Below are positions 13,697 through 26,794 of a stretch of 64,000 nucleotides of DNA, piece after piece. How positions within the stretch are numbered: position 1 is the stretch's first letter; every line of letters starts with the position of its first letter. Position numbers and translations under genes: made by a program. The stretch covers positions 9,489,501-9,553,500 of the forward strand of contig JAILWY010000004.1 in the NCBI GenBank assembly GCA_022113835.1, given 5' to 3'. The stretch comes from Atopsyche davidsoni. Its lineage: Eukaryota > Arthropoda > Insecta > Trichoptera > Hydrobiosidae. The notes under the pieces were generated by a model. The model was not told where the DNA came from, did not search any database, and was given only the letters and a program-made list of their open reading frames with translations.

Positions 13697-16600
13697 CTTA
13701 TTATGGGACTAGGAATTCTATTTAAATTTCACATAATACCCGGATTCGAGTTAAAAGTTTTATTGAATTTATTTTTGGGTTTGTATAATTTGAGATGTAC
13801 CTTGGCCTCTTTCGGTCGTCCTCTAAAATATTCACGACAGAATAATACATCGATATACCGAGGAAGCGTTCATCGTCAATTGTCCATAGAACTTAAAAAT
13901 ACACTCTTTTGACAGTTTTTATCGCTTCCAACAATTCACAGTCAATTCCCGCAAGGTTTTTCTCGGAAAATTAATCTGTGGACGAAATTGAAGACGAAGG
14001 GAGACCGTAGCGCTCACGAAATATCGCCATCGTCACCGCACACAGATGCGGCGCGGACTCGTCGGCCGGGGCTTTCGGAAATTTACCATTTAAATTAATG
14101 AAATGTGACCTAGATGACGATTTACAAACTGAACGAAACGCAACTCGATGCCGTCGCAGGCCATATACCGCGGAGCGTCAACCCACATATGAGGCGCAAT
14201 CAAAGGACGAGACGGCGCACCCGCGGCGAGAGGAATCTCCACAATACAGCATTTGCATACAATGGTCGCGGCGCGGTCGACTCGGATTATTTCCAAACGA
14301 TTTTTTTCGCCACGGCCCGATCCTTTTGTGCGACGCTCGTCCAGCCGCCCGAAATCATTTCCGATTTGACGGCCGCGTCACCTCCGCGCCTCCCCCCGCC
14401 CCGCCCCTCCCCTCCCCGCCCCTCCCGTGCATTTTTTAGTCCCGCTTTCGGTACTATTCCGTCGGCCGGCGTAAAAAATGAGATCGAAAAGCTCGTTTGA
14501 GGACCGCGCTTTGAATCGAGCGGGTAATTATTTTTATTTGTTATGAGAGAACCGGGTTACACTTTTTGCCCTGCGCTTCTCCGTATACTCTATTTTATTT
14601 GAAGAAATCGAACCTCGATTGATGCAGACTGCTGCGAAAACTGTATCTTTTTTGCACTATAAGCTGTGAACACGATTTATGAAATTGCATTAGAATTGTC
14701 TCAACAGAATTATTTTTTTTTACTTTTTGTAAAATAAAATACACCCTCCGATGAACCTCGAAGGGGAGTGACGACTCTCATTTGTAAAATTTTATATAAA
14801 TAATTTATTTTTATTGACTTCAAACATCAAGAGGCAATCAATTTAATTACTAAAAAATTTAATATCGAAGGAACGCAATGAATTACAGATATGTACAAAA
14901 AATGGAATTCATCTCGAACAATGGCCGCGGCGAGCTCGTCTTGTCCCGTCACCTTGTACGTGACATTTCACAAATTAAAGCCCGACACTGAGTTATTAGC
15001 GTAATTAATTAAGCAGGTACTGCTCATTACGATTCCTTTGGTGCAGTAATTCGTCACTGGAACTCGATATTGTCCGACAGTACGAGTGGCCTGTCAGTCT
15101 GCTCGCTCGCGTCGCGCAGCTAATGGCAATCGAGACAATGACTGCAATAACAAAGAATATATATGTTTTTCGGTCTACTTTTTTAAAACTATATTACTAT
15201 TAAACTGCTCGCTTTGAACCGGGAATATATAATTTAAATATATGTAAATAATATTGTTAAATAATATGAATAGGGTGGGCAGAGAGTAAACGATATTTCT
15301 GCAATGTGAGTCGGTAACGCGAGCGGCGGGTGGCGGTCAGGTGACCCACCCCGGGCTGACGTCACGCAGAAGGCCGCCCGCGCCCACACGCCACGCTGGA
15401 CACGCCGCCCACGCCACGCCGCCCACGCCGCCCACAGCCCGCCGTAACTCGCGACTTCCTCCGCCGCGAGCCGCGAGGCACGAGCTCGCCAAATTCAATG
15501 GGCGCTCCGCGCTGTCGGACCTTCCTGGGTGTAATCACCCATCATCTCTCACTAAGATTTAGACCGCACGCCCAATTCACTGTCATCTCGTTCCGACTTA
15601 GCGAATGCGTCGTACTTATAGTCCTCGTGCTGCCGGCGTCCTCAGCTCCTAAATGTTTTCTTCCACGGCCAATATGTTCAACTGAGTGAAAACCTTTATG
15701 CGATAGCACATTTTGGTACTCAAAAATTTTCGTGAAATGAAATTATTTTTCTGGTATTTTTTATATACAGTAATTGCAATCTTTTTTGGCTGATTTGACA
15801 CCCTATCGCTGTTTGATTTGTCTATCGAAATTATTGATCTTCTTTTAAAGCACACCATGCTTTACGATCTGATACAATATGCTACCGTCTTTAATTTAAA
15901 CTTTGCAAAATAATTTATCCTCATTTTGCAAATACAAACTACCTACGGGGTGCGATCTGCCGTATCATCTTTTTCCTGTGTATAATTTCTTTATCTCGGA
16001 ATAAGATGGGGTCGTAAATTGTGCCTCCTTCCTACGAATTCATTAAATTAACAGTCTTTTGTCCTGCTAAGCCCCAATGGTAATTTCTTTTTCTTTCTTA
16101 TTTTTAGTAGCGCGAATATGTAACACATACACACGCGATTCGTGAACAATAAAGTTAGTTTTTTATTTATCATCTCCAAAGCTAGAAGCAGGTATATTGT
16201 GAATATCAAAAAAATCGGTTTCAATGATCATCAAGGTACTATGATGTACTGAATAAATAAAGCCCATTCCATTTTTATTATTCAACTCACTGCGAACGTT
16301 TTGCGTATCACTACCAGTAGTTTAATAAATTGATTGATTAGTTCCTACGTGTAGTCCCTGTCAGTCTACCGGAGGATAAAGATCTATTCACGGTTCGACC
16401 GCTCCTAGTTTTCGCTATTTCGACGATGTCATTCATCTATTGAGTCATCATCAGTCATCGTGTCATCAGGCCACCATCTAAATTGGCCATTTGACTCACT
16501 TACTTGCACATCAGAAAGCATAGTTTTTTTTTTGTCTCGTCTCCCAGTAGTCACCGCGGCCGTGCATAATGAAGTCCCGCCCATATCTGGTGACGCACGC

Positions 16601-19600
16601 CAGGGCTCTGTTCCGGGAAGAAACGCGACACGCCAAATGGTTGTTTTTAATTATAATCACCAGCTTTATTAAACGGGGTAGATTGTAATAGTGGCTGACG
16701 CAATTAACTCACACCAGGACGTGCGACGAGGGCCCCGACATGCGCTGTCACCCCTCATCATATATCACATCAATAGTGTGTTCGATCATATTGAGAGTCT
16801 GGGCGAATAGATAAGCTTGATATATTGGTTTAGTGCGTTTGGTATCAATATCAATATTATTTGTCAACGATGATTTTTTTTACATATTTTAGACAATAAG
16901 TGTACTTTGCGGTCATTCACGCAGCAACGATGGTATGTATTTGATAAATATATTTTTTGTGCATTGTATTTATCTTTATAGATAGCTTAATGGGATACGT
17001 GGACACTGCACCCGTTGACCCTGGTTCGGGATCCGGGTGCAGGCTGCCCTGGTCGCCTCCGCGTCCTCTGGCGCAGCCCTGCCCCGTGGCGTTAAATGCG
17101 AGTGCGTCGCCTAATCGAGGGGACTTAAATGATTTTATTGGTGCTTTCGTCGGGATTTGTGTGGCCAGTGACGTCACGCCAGAGCGGGACATCCTGCGAC
17201 AGGGACGGCAGGATGCGCGCGCACTCTGCTTTCTCACACTTTCCAACCGAGTAGGATGTTAATGCTACTTTTTATTCCCTGCGATTACTCGTGTTTTATA
17301 TGAGGCGATTAAGATGCGACTGAAGATGTCCCGACGCATTAGTTTTTATTAATAAAACTCAATGTGCACTCTATTCATTCGGAATGCATTGGTGACAATA
17401 TTAAGTAATGCATTTCTTGATCACTGTAACTGTATCAATACCGAGCAAATTTTAATTTTTTGTCGAACTTTAAAAACGACATTAAACAATTACGGCAAAT
17501 TTACGTGTTAGAAGTTTTTATGATAATTTTATAGATTGTATATGATCATTGGTATGCTACCTTCCGTGATTTTTAAACATTTAAGTTTGTTATTATTAAA
17601 TATGATAAAACTTATCAATTGTAACTTGATTATTTATAGATTGGGCACAAATTATAGACTGGATATATTATCTTTTAATTTTCTCAATTCAAATGTGGTG
17701 CTCGTGTGATTATTTATAAAGATGTTAAAAACATCGCGGAATGGAACGAACACCGTCAACTAATAAATAACTCACGATGGAAAAAAAATCACAACGCGTC
17801 GTGGGTGAAGGGTCTGCTCTAATGAGTGCCTATCCCGAAGTGGATATTTTATTATTCGTTTAATTACAAACGGAGCAAATCAGGACACCATGCGACCCGC
17901 CGCCTCCGCGACTTCACACGTTTCCTATGGCAGAAACAAAAATGAGCGCAAAAAATTGTATTCGGTACGCCACATGTTGTGCGAATGTGAACAGAAGTCT
18001 TTATAAAGTGTCTTCTTCTTGTGGAAGTAACAAGTATTTTTTTTTATTTTATATTAACGTTAACTTTGTGTATAGGTTCTTGGATGTTATACATTCGATG
18101 AAAGAAAATAACGAAGTCGCTATTAATTGCTGTGAAAAATTTCGACTGAAAAGAAGTGTACTCGAAATATATTTTGCACCTGTCCGTTCCGGATGCTCGT
18201 GTGATTAATTTAATGTTAGAATTAATCCGGTCAAAAGTCTGCTTGTGAGCTAATGAGCCGCGCTTTTCAGCAGCATTGGCATAAAAATGCTCACTACTTC
18301 ATGGTTACATTTCCAGGCGCAAGTTTCCGATACTATCCAGATCAATCCGAACAACTGAAGCAGCTTTAACAATATTCCATCCATTAACGAGGATTGTATT
18401 CAGTAGTAACCTCTGGGATCTCAAATGGCTGAGGACTGTGCGGTTAGAACTGTGAGCCTATTCCTGCATTGGGAGGATGATAGCTGAACGTATATTTATA
18501 GTAATTGATAACACAATAGAAAAAATATTCTTTTTTTCATTTGATTATTATTTTTTCATTGTGTAGTTATATAATTATACCTGTTGCACAATTATACCCA
18601 CTAAGCAATATTTTGATTACATATTGCTGTTATATATTTTTGCCACCTTGACAAAATTCATTGTCATACTACAAAAACAATCCCTAAATTGTTGCTTCAT
18701 ACATTTTTAGGTCAGCAAAAATATACTTAAAATTGCAACACGCATATGAATACATCAAACTTTAATGAAATTTTTCAATGAGTTATGAGCCGGGCCCTGT
18801 TTATTATTTAAAACACGTCACCAAACCTAACTACTGCGTCGGCTGAGCCATTTTCATCACATACGTTTGTCCCGGAATGGAGCAATATCCGCGGAATGAG
18901 GTCACCCCACAGCTGGTCCAAGTATTTAGGCTATACTCATCACCGTGACAGACTGTCAACGGGAGATCTTAGATCTCCGCAACGTCCTAATTAAAACCGT
19001 GTTTTTTTCATGTACATATAAATTATAACCATGTATTCATAGGATTGCTATCGTAGCGCTTTTGATCCTGTTCCCTCGAAAATACGTTTCTCTTGAAATA
19101 TACTGTAATTTAATCTTACAAAGGAAGTTACAGAACATCTCCAGCTAGGAAGCACTAAGCATTAAATATCTCCCAAACTTAAATTTGATTATAATATTCA
19201 ACTGAATATACCGATTGGGTTCAAACGATTTTTATGTGAATATTTTTCTCTTGGTTTACAGTATCGGTTGTTTTTACATTCAATACGCTTCTATTACTTT
19301 CTTAAACACGTGATGTAGAATTAAAATGTTATTTATCCGTTAAAATTACATGCATGGCAAACTGCCCAATAAATCTCTGATTTCATAAATTATTTTTTGC
19401 GAAAGTTCTACGCACGCTTCCTTTTACAGAAATTCTCACAAGAAACAGCGACATGCAAGTAATTCGATTACTAATTGCGCTAATTCGACATCAGTCACGG
19501 CGGTCGGGCACCGGTCAGAGATGTATGTAGCGCACACATGCCCGAGAGGCCGCTTCCTCGCGTCTCCTCCTGGTCCACTGTGGGAACTCCGGCGCCGCCA

Positions 19601-20214
19601 CCAAAACAAACAACCCACTCTGCTGCTGTGTGAACTAGACGAAATCCCGGCACCCAGATAGATATCTTACGGCCTGTTTACGCTATAAAAGTATCATTAA
19701 AAAATTATATTTTTAATGTCTGCTTAGTCACAATACCAATGTGCTGTAAATGTATAAATTAGTTCTTTTTTTGTTACTCCAATGGTTGATCAAAAAATAT
19801 ATACTATTAAATTAACAATAGACAGCAAAGTAATGGGAGTTTAAAAATATGTAGGCGGCTTTTGTTACTCACCCTAGCTTGTATAATTTATGTCGCTAAA
19901 ATGATTTCCGAGCTGGGAGTTGCGCGCGGGTAAAATTAGACGGGGCAAATAAAGGGCTGGCGCAGCTCATCGGTCGGGGTTTGAAATATTATTGAAGGGA
20001 TGATTTGAACACTGGGTTATTTACTTGAATTTATCCCATTTTTACTTCATGACGATGAGACTCGTTTAGATTTATATAGCAACCTTTAAATTCGTCTCCG
20101 TAATTAAAGGTATCTAATCAATTTCTTAAATGCCATAGTTTTCACGCTTTAAATATCCGTGAATAATTTCCTCGCAACGGATGCCTTTAATTATTGTATC
20201 GGTGTTTTATTAGA
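13697..20214. other. non-coding DNA with GC-rich islets
   Basis: No exon recognised. GC-rich islets are at about 14030-14480 (CCCGCCCCTCCCC-type tract near 14395-14430), 15310-15500 (degenerate CCGCCCACGCC words), 17000-17230 and 19490-19620. Between them the DNA is AT-rich. Open frames in the islets often exist on both strands, and their translations are low-complexity or unrecognisable. Confidence 0.55.
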
Positions 20215-20253
20215 GAGCAGGGGCAGAGCAGGGGAAGAGCAGGGGAAGAGCAG
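20215..20253 (+). repeat. 11-bp minisatellite (GAGCAGGGGAA)
   Basis: Three and a half purine-rich units of GAGCAGGGG(A/C)A in tandem. Confidence 0.9.
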
Positions 20254-23200
20254 AGCGCGCCACGCGCCACTCACGTGTCGTCAGAGAACCCGGGGGAAGT
20301 GGTATTCCCACGCGTCAATCTATGGGGAACACATTGTATCCAGTGTTCCGTGAATTTCGATCGCGTACTCATCTCTGGAATTATGACCGATGATTTCTGG
20401 TTAAGCTTAAATCGACTAGGAAATTAAACTGAAATCACTCGTAAAAAAACGTCTCAGTTTTGTAAGTGTCGGGTATAAAAACGCACGCATGTGGCGGAGG
20501 CGCACCGGAATTGAGAAACGACCGAGAATTCCTAAGCCCAGACACACGTGATTGTAATAGTTGCGCTTATTTAAAATTTTGCTATAAATTATTTTTATAA
20601 TATTTTTCCAGTAATGTGTAAATGTACAGGTCATTGAACTTTGCTAAGTGCCTACCAATTTTTTTTTGCTGAGCTCAGACACTTTTTTTATGAAGTTAAT
20701 TGTCTAATCAACATTTGTTTGATATTTATAACAAATGTACTCAAAACAAACTAGCAAAATACATTAAAGATTTATATTGTAACTAGCATATACCAATGTG
20801 ATATGCTATATAATATTTCCGATCTAATTATCTATTGAATTATATTTTTATAGAGATATCGTCTTATTTTTCAATTGGGGTGTAATAATTGACATGAAAT
20901 TTAAGGTTTTTATGTTCCTACTTCGTGCATATAATATGGCGTGATAATAATACAAATTAAATAATACTCGTATGTGTAGTGGTGTGTTGTTCTTCCTATA
21001 GCAAGGCAAGCTCGTTCGCATTTATTTCAAAGACGGATCACTCAACGCATAGAAACTAGAATAAATGATTCAATAAAAAAAAACATACTTATGTATTACA
21101 CTTCATGTTTTTTTATGTACATAAAATATAAAATAAAAACCAGATAAACTTGCACCAATAAAAGTAGACACGTATTCAAATTTTGCACAGTTAAACATAT
21201 TTCAGCCAACTGACAGGCTAATAATCTAGCAAGACAGAAAGGATTTTGGACTTCTATGTCGAAGTGGCCATTTTACCCATTACACATCAATGTTAACGAT
21301 TAAAATTACCATATTTTCAATACTAAATAGTCTACAAGTATCAAGTAAATGCCTCACATTTCCGAATGGTATCGTGACACTTTTTTTGTTTTACTTGTTA
21401 CTTTTAATAGTCGTTTCTTTTCAAGCTGAGTTCTTAACTTTTTTTAATGGTTGTGCGATCCATCGCAGAGTTTTTTTTCCTAACAGCGAACACCAGGTTC
21501 GGCTCTTTCGATCTACTTATAAGGGAAGGCAGGTCGAAGGACCCGGCCGCGGGCGAAGCGTGCGGCGGCCGAGAGGGAGCGGTATCACCCGCCATTACCG
21601 ATTCGAAAATATACTGCTTTATACATCCTAAGTATTATTTAAATACATTTTTCATACATACATACATACATTTAATACAGCATCAATTTCAGATTAAGAA
21701 AAAAGGTTGTTGAATCTCGTCGACATAAACTTCGTCAAGCATCTGCTTCAATTCGATACATATAGCCTCGTGCTGATTGCGTTCAGTGTCTACTTATTCG
21801 GATAATGAAACTTTAAATGAACTGCGACTCGGAGCGGACCGACTTCGACAGATAGTAAATGAGCGCGGCTCAAGCGGCCGCGAAATAGCCGGTCCACTTA
21901 ATTTGCGGCCGGAGTTCTTTCTTCGGTATGGCCCGTCATCTGGAAAATTTGTTTAGTCTAATGGACAGACCCTCGGATGGATGAACAAAGCGCCAGTCGC
22001 TCATGACGCTCCTCGCCGGAAAAAAACCTTTTAGTCGATCTGTCTTCTTATTCCCTCCCCGCGGATTGTGCTGCAATTTTTTTGCCAATCATACAGCGGA
22101 TGCTGTGAAAATCCTTGCTCTTTTTGGTGTTTATCGTTTATTTATGCTTTTTGTTAATTTTCGTTTTATTTATACTGCGAAAATTTTACATTTTTCAAAT
22201 ATATAAAATATGTTTGAATTTAACTACCAATTGATGCATCATAATGGTAGTCGTGTGAATTAGATTTTTAATCTGTGTTTCATATTACATTAGTAACGAT
22301 TCATAAAATGTAGTCTCAGCATGAATCAAGGACGTTATGCCGCTAAGTTAAAATATCGAGGATAAGTTTTTGGATGTTTCATCTTTCACACTTTTAGATA
22401 TATTTTTTTCAAAGGATCGTTTTAACTTATACTTACTTTCAGTGCAACTAAAGACTACATTGTTTCTGTTGCCATCTAGCCCCGGAACGTCCAGAGATGC
22501 TCCTGCTGCTGTATCCAATTAGCTGGTCCTTCAGAATCAATCAGCTCGGATGCAATCGGATCGGCACGTACCGGAGCATTCCATCACACTCTTGCTTGGG
22601 TTTTTCTTAGACCGTGATAAACAGCCCGGCCTTTTGTGATGATTCCGTATAAAATATATATCGCGAGTCTCGTGTTTTTTTATTTTATTTCTGAAAAAAT
22701 ATTTTATTTTGCTATATTTTTCTTACCTCAAATACACCAATAAAATACGGAGCTCTTATTGTTATTATTCCGCGGATTATTCACTGTAGCAAACATTTCA
22801 CATTCATCAGGTAGAAAACTGGATTGGATGGTAACAATCTGGGATTTGAAGCTTATTGACTTAACGACTTGATAAAGGTTTCCAGTCGATATTCAATAAA
22901 AGTAACCTACAAGCTAACATTGTATATTATCTATACAGAGACAAAATCTGGCCAATAGACAAACACACATCTTAAATCGGGGAATATACAATTTATAAGT
23001 AATCTAAAAACGTTATCTTGGTATATTTTGTTAAATAATAAAACCGATTAAACCCCATGCATCCATGGTTTCTTAACCTCATCTCAAATAATTTGTCCAT
23101 AATTGGTGGTGTCAAAACGGCTGAGAGTAATTTATAGACATCTCGTCTCGGTGAATTAAGTATTTTGATGTATAGCGGTCTGCCTCAGAGTTCTCGTATA

Positions 23201-23477
23201 CTTTTTGTATATTACCTGAGATCGGTCAAATATAACAAGTCTTTAATATACATAGCAATATTTTATCGTCATAATATTAATCGCTTATGATTATCACATT
23301 AACATGTAAGACAGGATTGGCAACAAACGCTCACTTAAAAAAAAAATGGATAAAATATTTCGTAGTTATTTCAAGACTATAATTTATTGCACATTATTAC
23401 TTTAGTAAATACGTTTCAGTCTTGATTACTTAAAAAGTAGACCACTCCTTCGAAAATAAATAGTAAATAATACTTAA
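20254..23477. other. non-coding DNA
   Basis: AT-rich, with GC-richer patches near 21535-21600 and 21820-21930. A (CATA)n microsatellite is at 21653-21670. No exon, RNA gene or transposon coding sequence is recognised. Confidence 0.55.
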
Positions 23478-23497
23478 CCTAATCTAACCTAACCTAA
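23478..23497 (+). repeat. interstitial telomere-like repeat (CCTAA)
   Basis: Four consecutive 5-mers: CCTAA, TCTAA, CCTAA, CCTAA. This matches the common insect telomere unit TTAGG read on the other strand, with one mismatch. It is too short to be a telomere. It could be a relic of repair or chance in AT-rich DNA. Confidence 0.6.
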
Positions 23498-25607
23498 AGG
23501 GTAATCTAGAGAGATAAGCTGCCTCAGGGACCAGGGAAGAGTTCAGCGGACACGAACCTCGAAGCCTCGTCCACTCGCCGATGGGACGTGTCTATACTGT
23601 GTCGGGAGCATTGTGATGATGGCGGCCTATCGTTAAATTTTTATTTAGATTACGTAATTCACTCCCGTCCACGCGGCGAGGCCCCAGCCCCGCACGTAGT
23701 GCCGGCATGACTTGGCGCTTTACACCTGACGCTGACTGACTCTTCACGTAGATCACTTTTTAGAGCACGATTCTTCTGTATAGGCTTTGTTAACTCGAAA
23801 GTAAAATAAACTCAATCTCGCTGGCCTGCTGAAAGATAATGTAAATAGAACTTTTTTTAACAAATAATTATAGCTTTTTATAAGACGGCCGGAATGTATA
23901 TTCACGAGGCACTGCGCATACGTTATCGGGGAGCGAACGAGTCACTTAAGTTTTTGTAGAGGTTGTGTCGAATTAGCCTGATGGAGAAAAATTGACTGTT
24001 GTTCTCTGGAAATAAAAATAAACAAATTTAATTGCATGACTAATCTAAATATATACATGCCTTTACTGTGAATGCTTTCTAGAGTGCTCACTTGCTATTA
24101 AATGAGCTTCATCTTATTATTTTTTTTCCAATTACAATCAGCTATCTTAAAACCGGCATGCGACATCTGTTTATTATATTTTTATTTTTGCATTTCAAGT
24201 ATTATCGAAGTAGGTATATCGTATGCTTCTTCGCTCGACGGATTTTGACTTGATATCGAAAATGTTCCTTTGATACGTGTTTCCAAATAAGATGTTGAAT
24301 GTACGTGTCCGTGTGTGATATTTCATGTTTATGACTTTTTAGTCAATTTATAAACAATATATTATTTCAAGTGACAAAAATCACACGTCGTATTTTCAAT
24401 TGCTCCGATAAGTTCGTGTTATTCCACCCTCGCGTCGTCCTCCGCGGAGTGCGCATTCTCGGACGCAGTCGGGGCTCGAGCTGGCCGTCCACAAAAAACC
24501 CCATTCTCCGGCATGACAATACGGATTCTTGGCTTTATTGACGCGCCCGGCATTACCATCGCAGAGTGGCGGCGACCTTCCGCCAGCCGGCCAGCCTCGG
24601 CGCATCACTCCCCTCATCAAAATGCTTTACTTCTTTGTATTATGATAAGCTTCAATAAAAGGTATTATTTCAATTAAAAAAAAAAATGTTCAAAATTTAG
24701 GCTCAATACGGTTAAAATGTGTACATTCAACATTTTTGAGAATTCTCTCTGCCTAACGATCTTATATGTACGTTACGTCAAATTCGCCCTTTTTTATAAT
24801 TAATGCAAAATTGTGATGTTCTAGATAGAGTATCAAAGTAGTTTTTGAGTCGAAAAAAATCACTACATTATGCACTTCGCCGACGTTACCCAAAAGAGTA
24901 CAATCACATTCACAAAAAGCGTTGAGGCTGTTTTTCAAGTGAAACAACAAAAATTTGTAAGCCTGGTGAATAATAATTTTATTGTTAAAGTGCTAAAATT
25001 TCTGGGATTTACATTTGTTTTTTTTTTTATTCAAACTCTTTGCAGGTGCCGGCGAGTAAACTTCGAAAATATAAGGTGCTAAAATACGTATATGTATGTT
25101 GACTTTTGATTAAAATCACAAAAGTATTTTTAAAATGGACAAGTACTCTGTCAAAAATATTGAAAACTTATATGTATGTTGTCAGATTTTCACAACTGTT
25201 GCCGTGCGATGGTTAGGTATCATGCTCAAAATAATAAGTCTTCAGATATTGAAAGTATGCGGGTAATCAGGAAGCAGACTCTCGTGCACACGCAATCTGT
25301 GCCGGACCCACGGCTTTAGAAATATCCAACTGTTCACTGTGTATCGATATAAGGTATCGCGTGTCGCTCCGCGCTCGTTACGGGTGATTTTGGGTGTATG
25401 TTTTACATCTAATCCATGTTTTATGTCTTGAAATTTGAATAAAAATTCATAAATGCAACAAAACACAGTCGTACGGTGAACAGAACAGGCTTTCCCAAAC
25501 GCGTACACGTGAGGCCGGCCTGACGCAGCAGCAGGAATATAAACAAGATTTATACACGGGCATTTAAATTGTTGGGCGCGAGCCGCACGCCTGCGGGACA
25601 CCTACGC
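23498..25607. other. non-coding DNA
   Basis: No exon recognised. GC-rich patches are at about 23510-23720 (which holds an inverted GGCCGCCAT word) and 24415-24620. The remainder is AT-rich. Confidence 0.55.
23619..23627 (-). promoter_or_regulatory. YY1/Pho-like GGCCGCCAT word, site 2
   Basis: ATGGCGGCC on the plus strand, so GGCCGCCATCATC on the minus strand. Same word as at 12785, 31921, 50743 and 57560. Function is inferred only. Confidence 0.3.
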
Positions 25608-26114
25608 CTCTGCTTCCCAAACGGGGGGCCGCGCAGTGATGCCTGCAGTCGAACTATCAATCAAAATATATTTACAATTATACTTATATCAATTTAATAC
25701 TTTTAGTAAATAAAAATTACAAACAAAGTTATTTATTTATGCACTCTTACGAAACTCAGGATGCGATGAGTTCGAAATTATTACAGAAATATAATATGCT
25801 TTAAATCATGTTTACCTACACCTGTAATTCATTAAAATATAACGGTTATTTTTTTAAATTTTTATTAAAACATTTATTAAGTTTAAAAAAAATAACAGTG
25901 AACCTATTATAATAAAGCTTTTAAAGTGCTTCGGCACTTTCTAATATATACTATCGTCTACAAACAAGCATATTGTTTTTAGATAGTATAAAAAATATGC
26001 AAAATATATTCAAATAATTTTTTTTAATATAATTTTAATTGTAAAACATAAGGAAGTCAAAATACTATTGACTTTCTAATAGATTCCTCGGCCCCGCGTG
26101 GTTGAGAACCACTG
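25608..26114. mobile_element. non-autonomous hAT-like element (probable)
   Basis: The right end, read inward on the minus strand, begins CAGTGGTTCTCAACC followed by a CGCGGGGCCG block. The left end reads CTCTGCTTCCCAAAC followed by GGGGGGCCGCG. The ends are thus imperfect inverted repeats of the CAG.GGTTC(T/C)CAA type typical of hAT transposons. The 500-bp interior is very AT-rich, has internal inverted segments (ATACTATC near 25950, GATAGTAT near 25982) and no transposase frame. No matching 8-bp target duplication is visible, so the exact ends are uncertain or decayed. Confidence 0.5.
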
Positions 26115-26750
26115 CCGCAGTTAGCGCACAATCAATAGTTCAAGCTCGTGTTGATTAGTCTTTGTTCAAGTAACTTGTAACACTACAGCCTTCGCTGGAA
26201 GCAAGTCTGAGAGAGCATGTATCGAGTGTTCCATAAATATCATATTCTATATTTAATATATATCACGAATTTGACATTATATAAATTCCATTCCACACGA
26301 ATGAACCCTCCAAATAAAAACTAGTACTGTTCAAGGCGACAATGTGTCAATTATAGATCAATTTAAATTATTTGGTTTAGTCTTATGTTGACTTATTACA
26401 TATTTATAATATAGTGTATTTAATATATTAAACTCTAACAGCGTATATCCTATATAAGTCGGATATATCCTAAACAAAAGTAAAAATATTAATATATATA
26501 TTTATCACTTGGTGCATTATTGTTCGCCGGTTTAAATTAAACCTGAACGTTTGTTTATTCACTTTGAACGTTACTTGTTTCACTGTCCAGCTATAACACA
26601 AAACGTTTGTAAGTTACTTAATATGCTCACTTCGGTGTAATATAATCTCTTCCGGTATTATCTCAGAATTACATTACAATAAAGTCCACAATTTGTATGT
26701 AATACGCCGTAAATAGGCATTGTACGCGCATATCCGTACATTTGACTTGC
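26115..26750. other. AT-rich non-coding DNA
   Basis: AT-rich sequence with TATATA-like runs around 26240-26510. No gene or structured element recognised. Confidence 0.55.
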
Positions 26751-26794
26751 TCGGGGCTGTCGGGGGATCTCGGGGGCTCTCGGGGGCTGTCGGG
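26751..26794 (+). repeat. 10-bp minisatellite (TCGGGGGCTC)
   Basis: About four and a half units of TCGGGG(G)(C/A)T(C/G), G-rich on the plus strand and able in principle to form a G-quadruplex. Confidence 0.85.
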
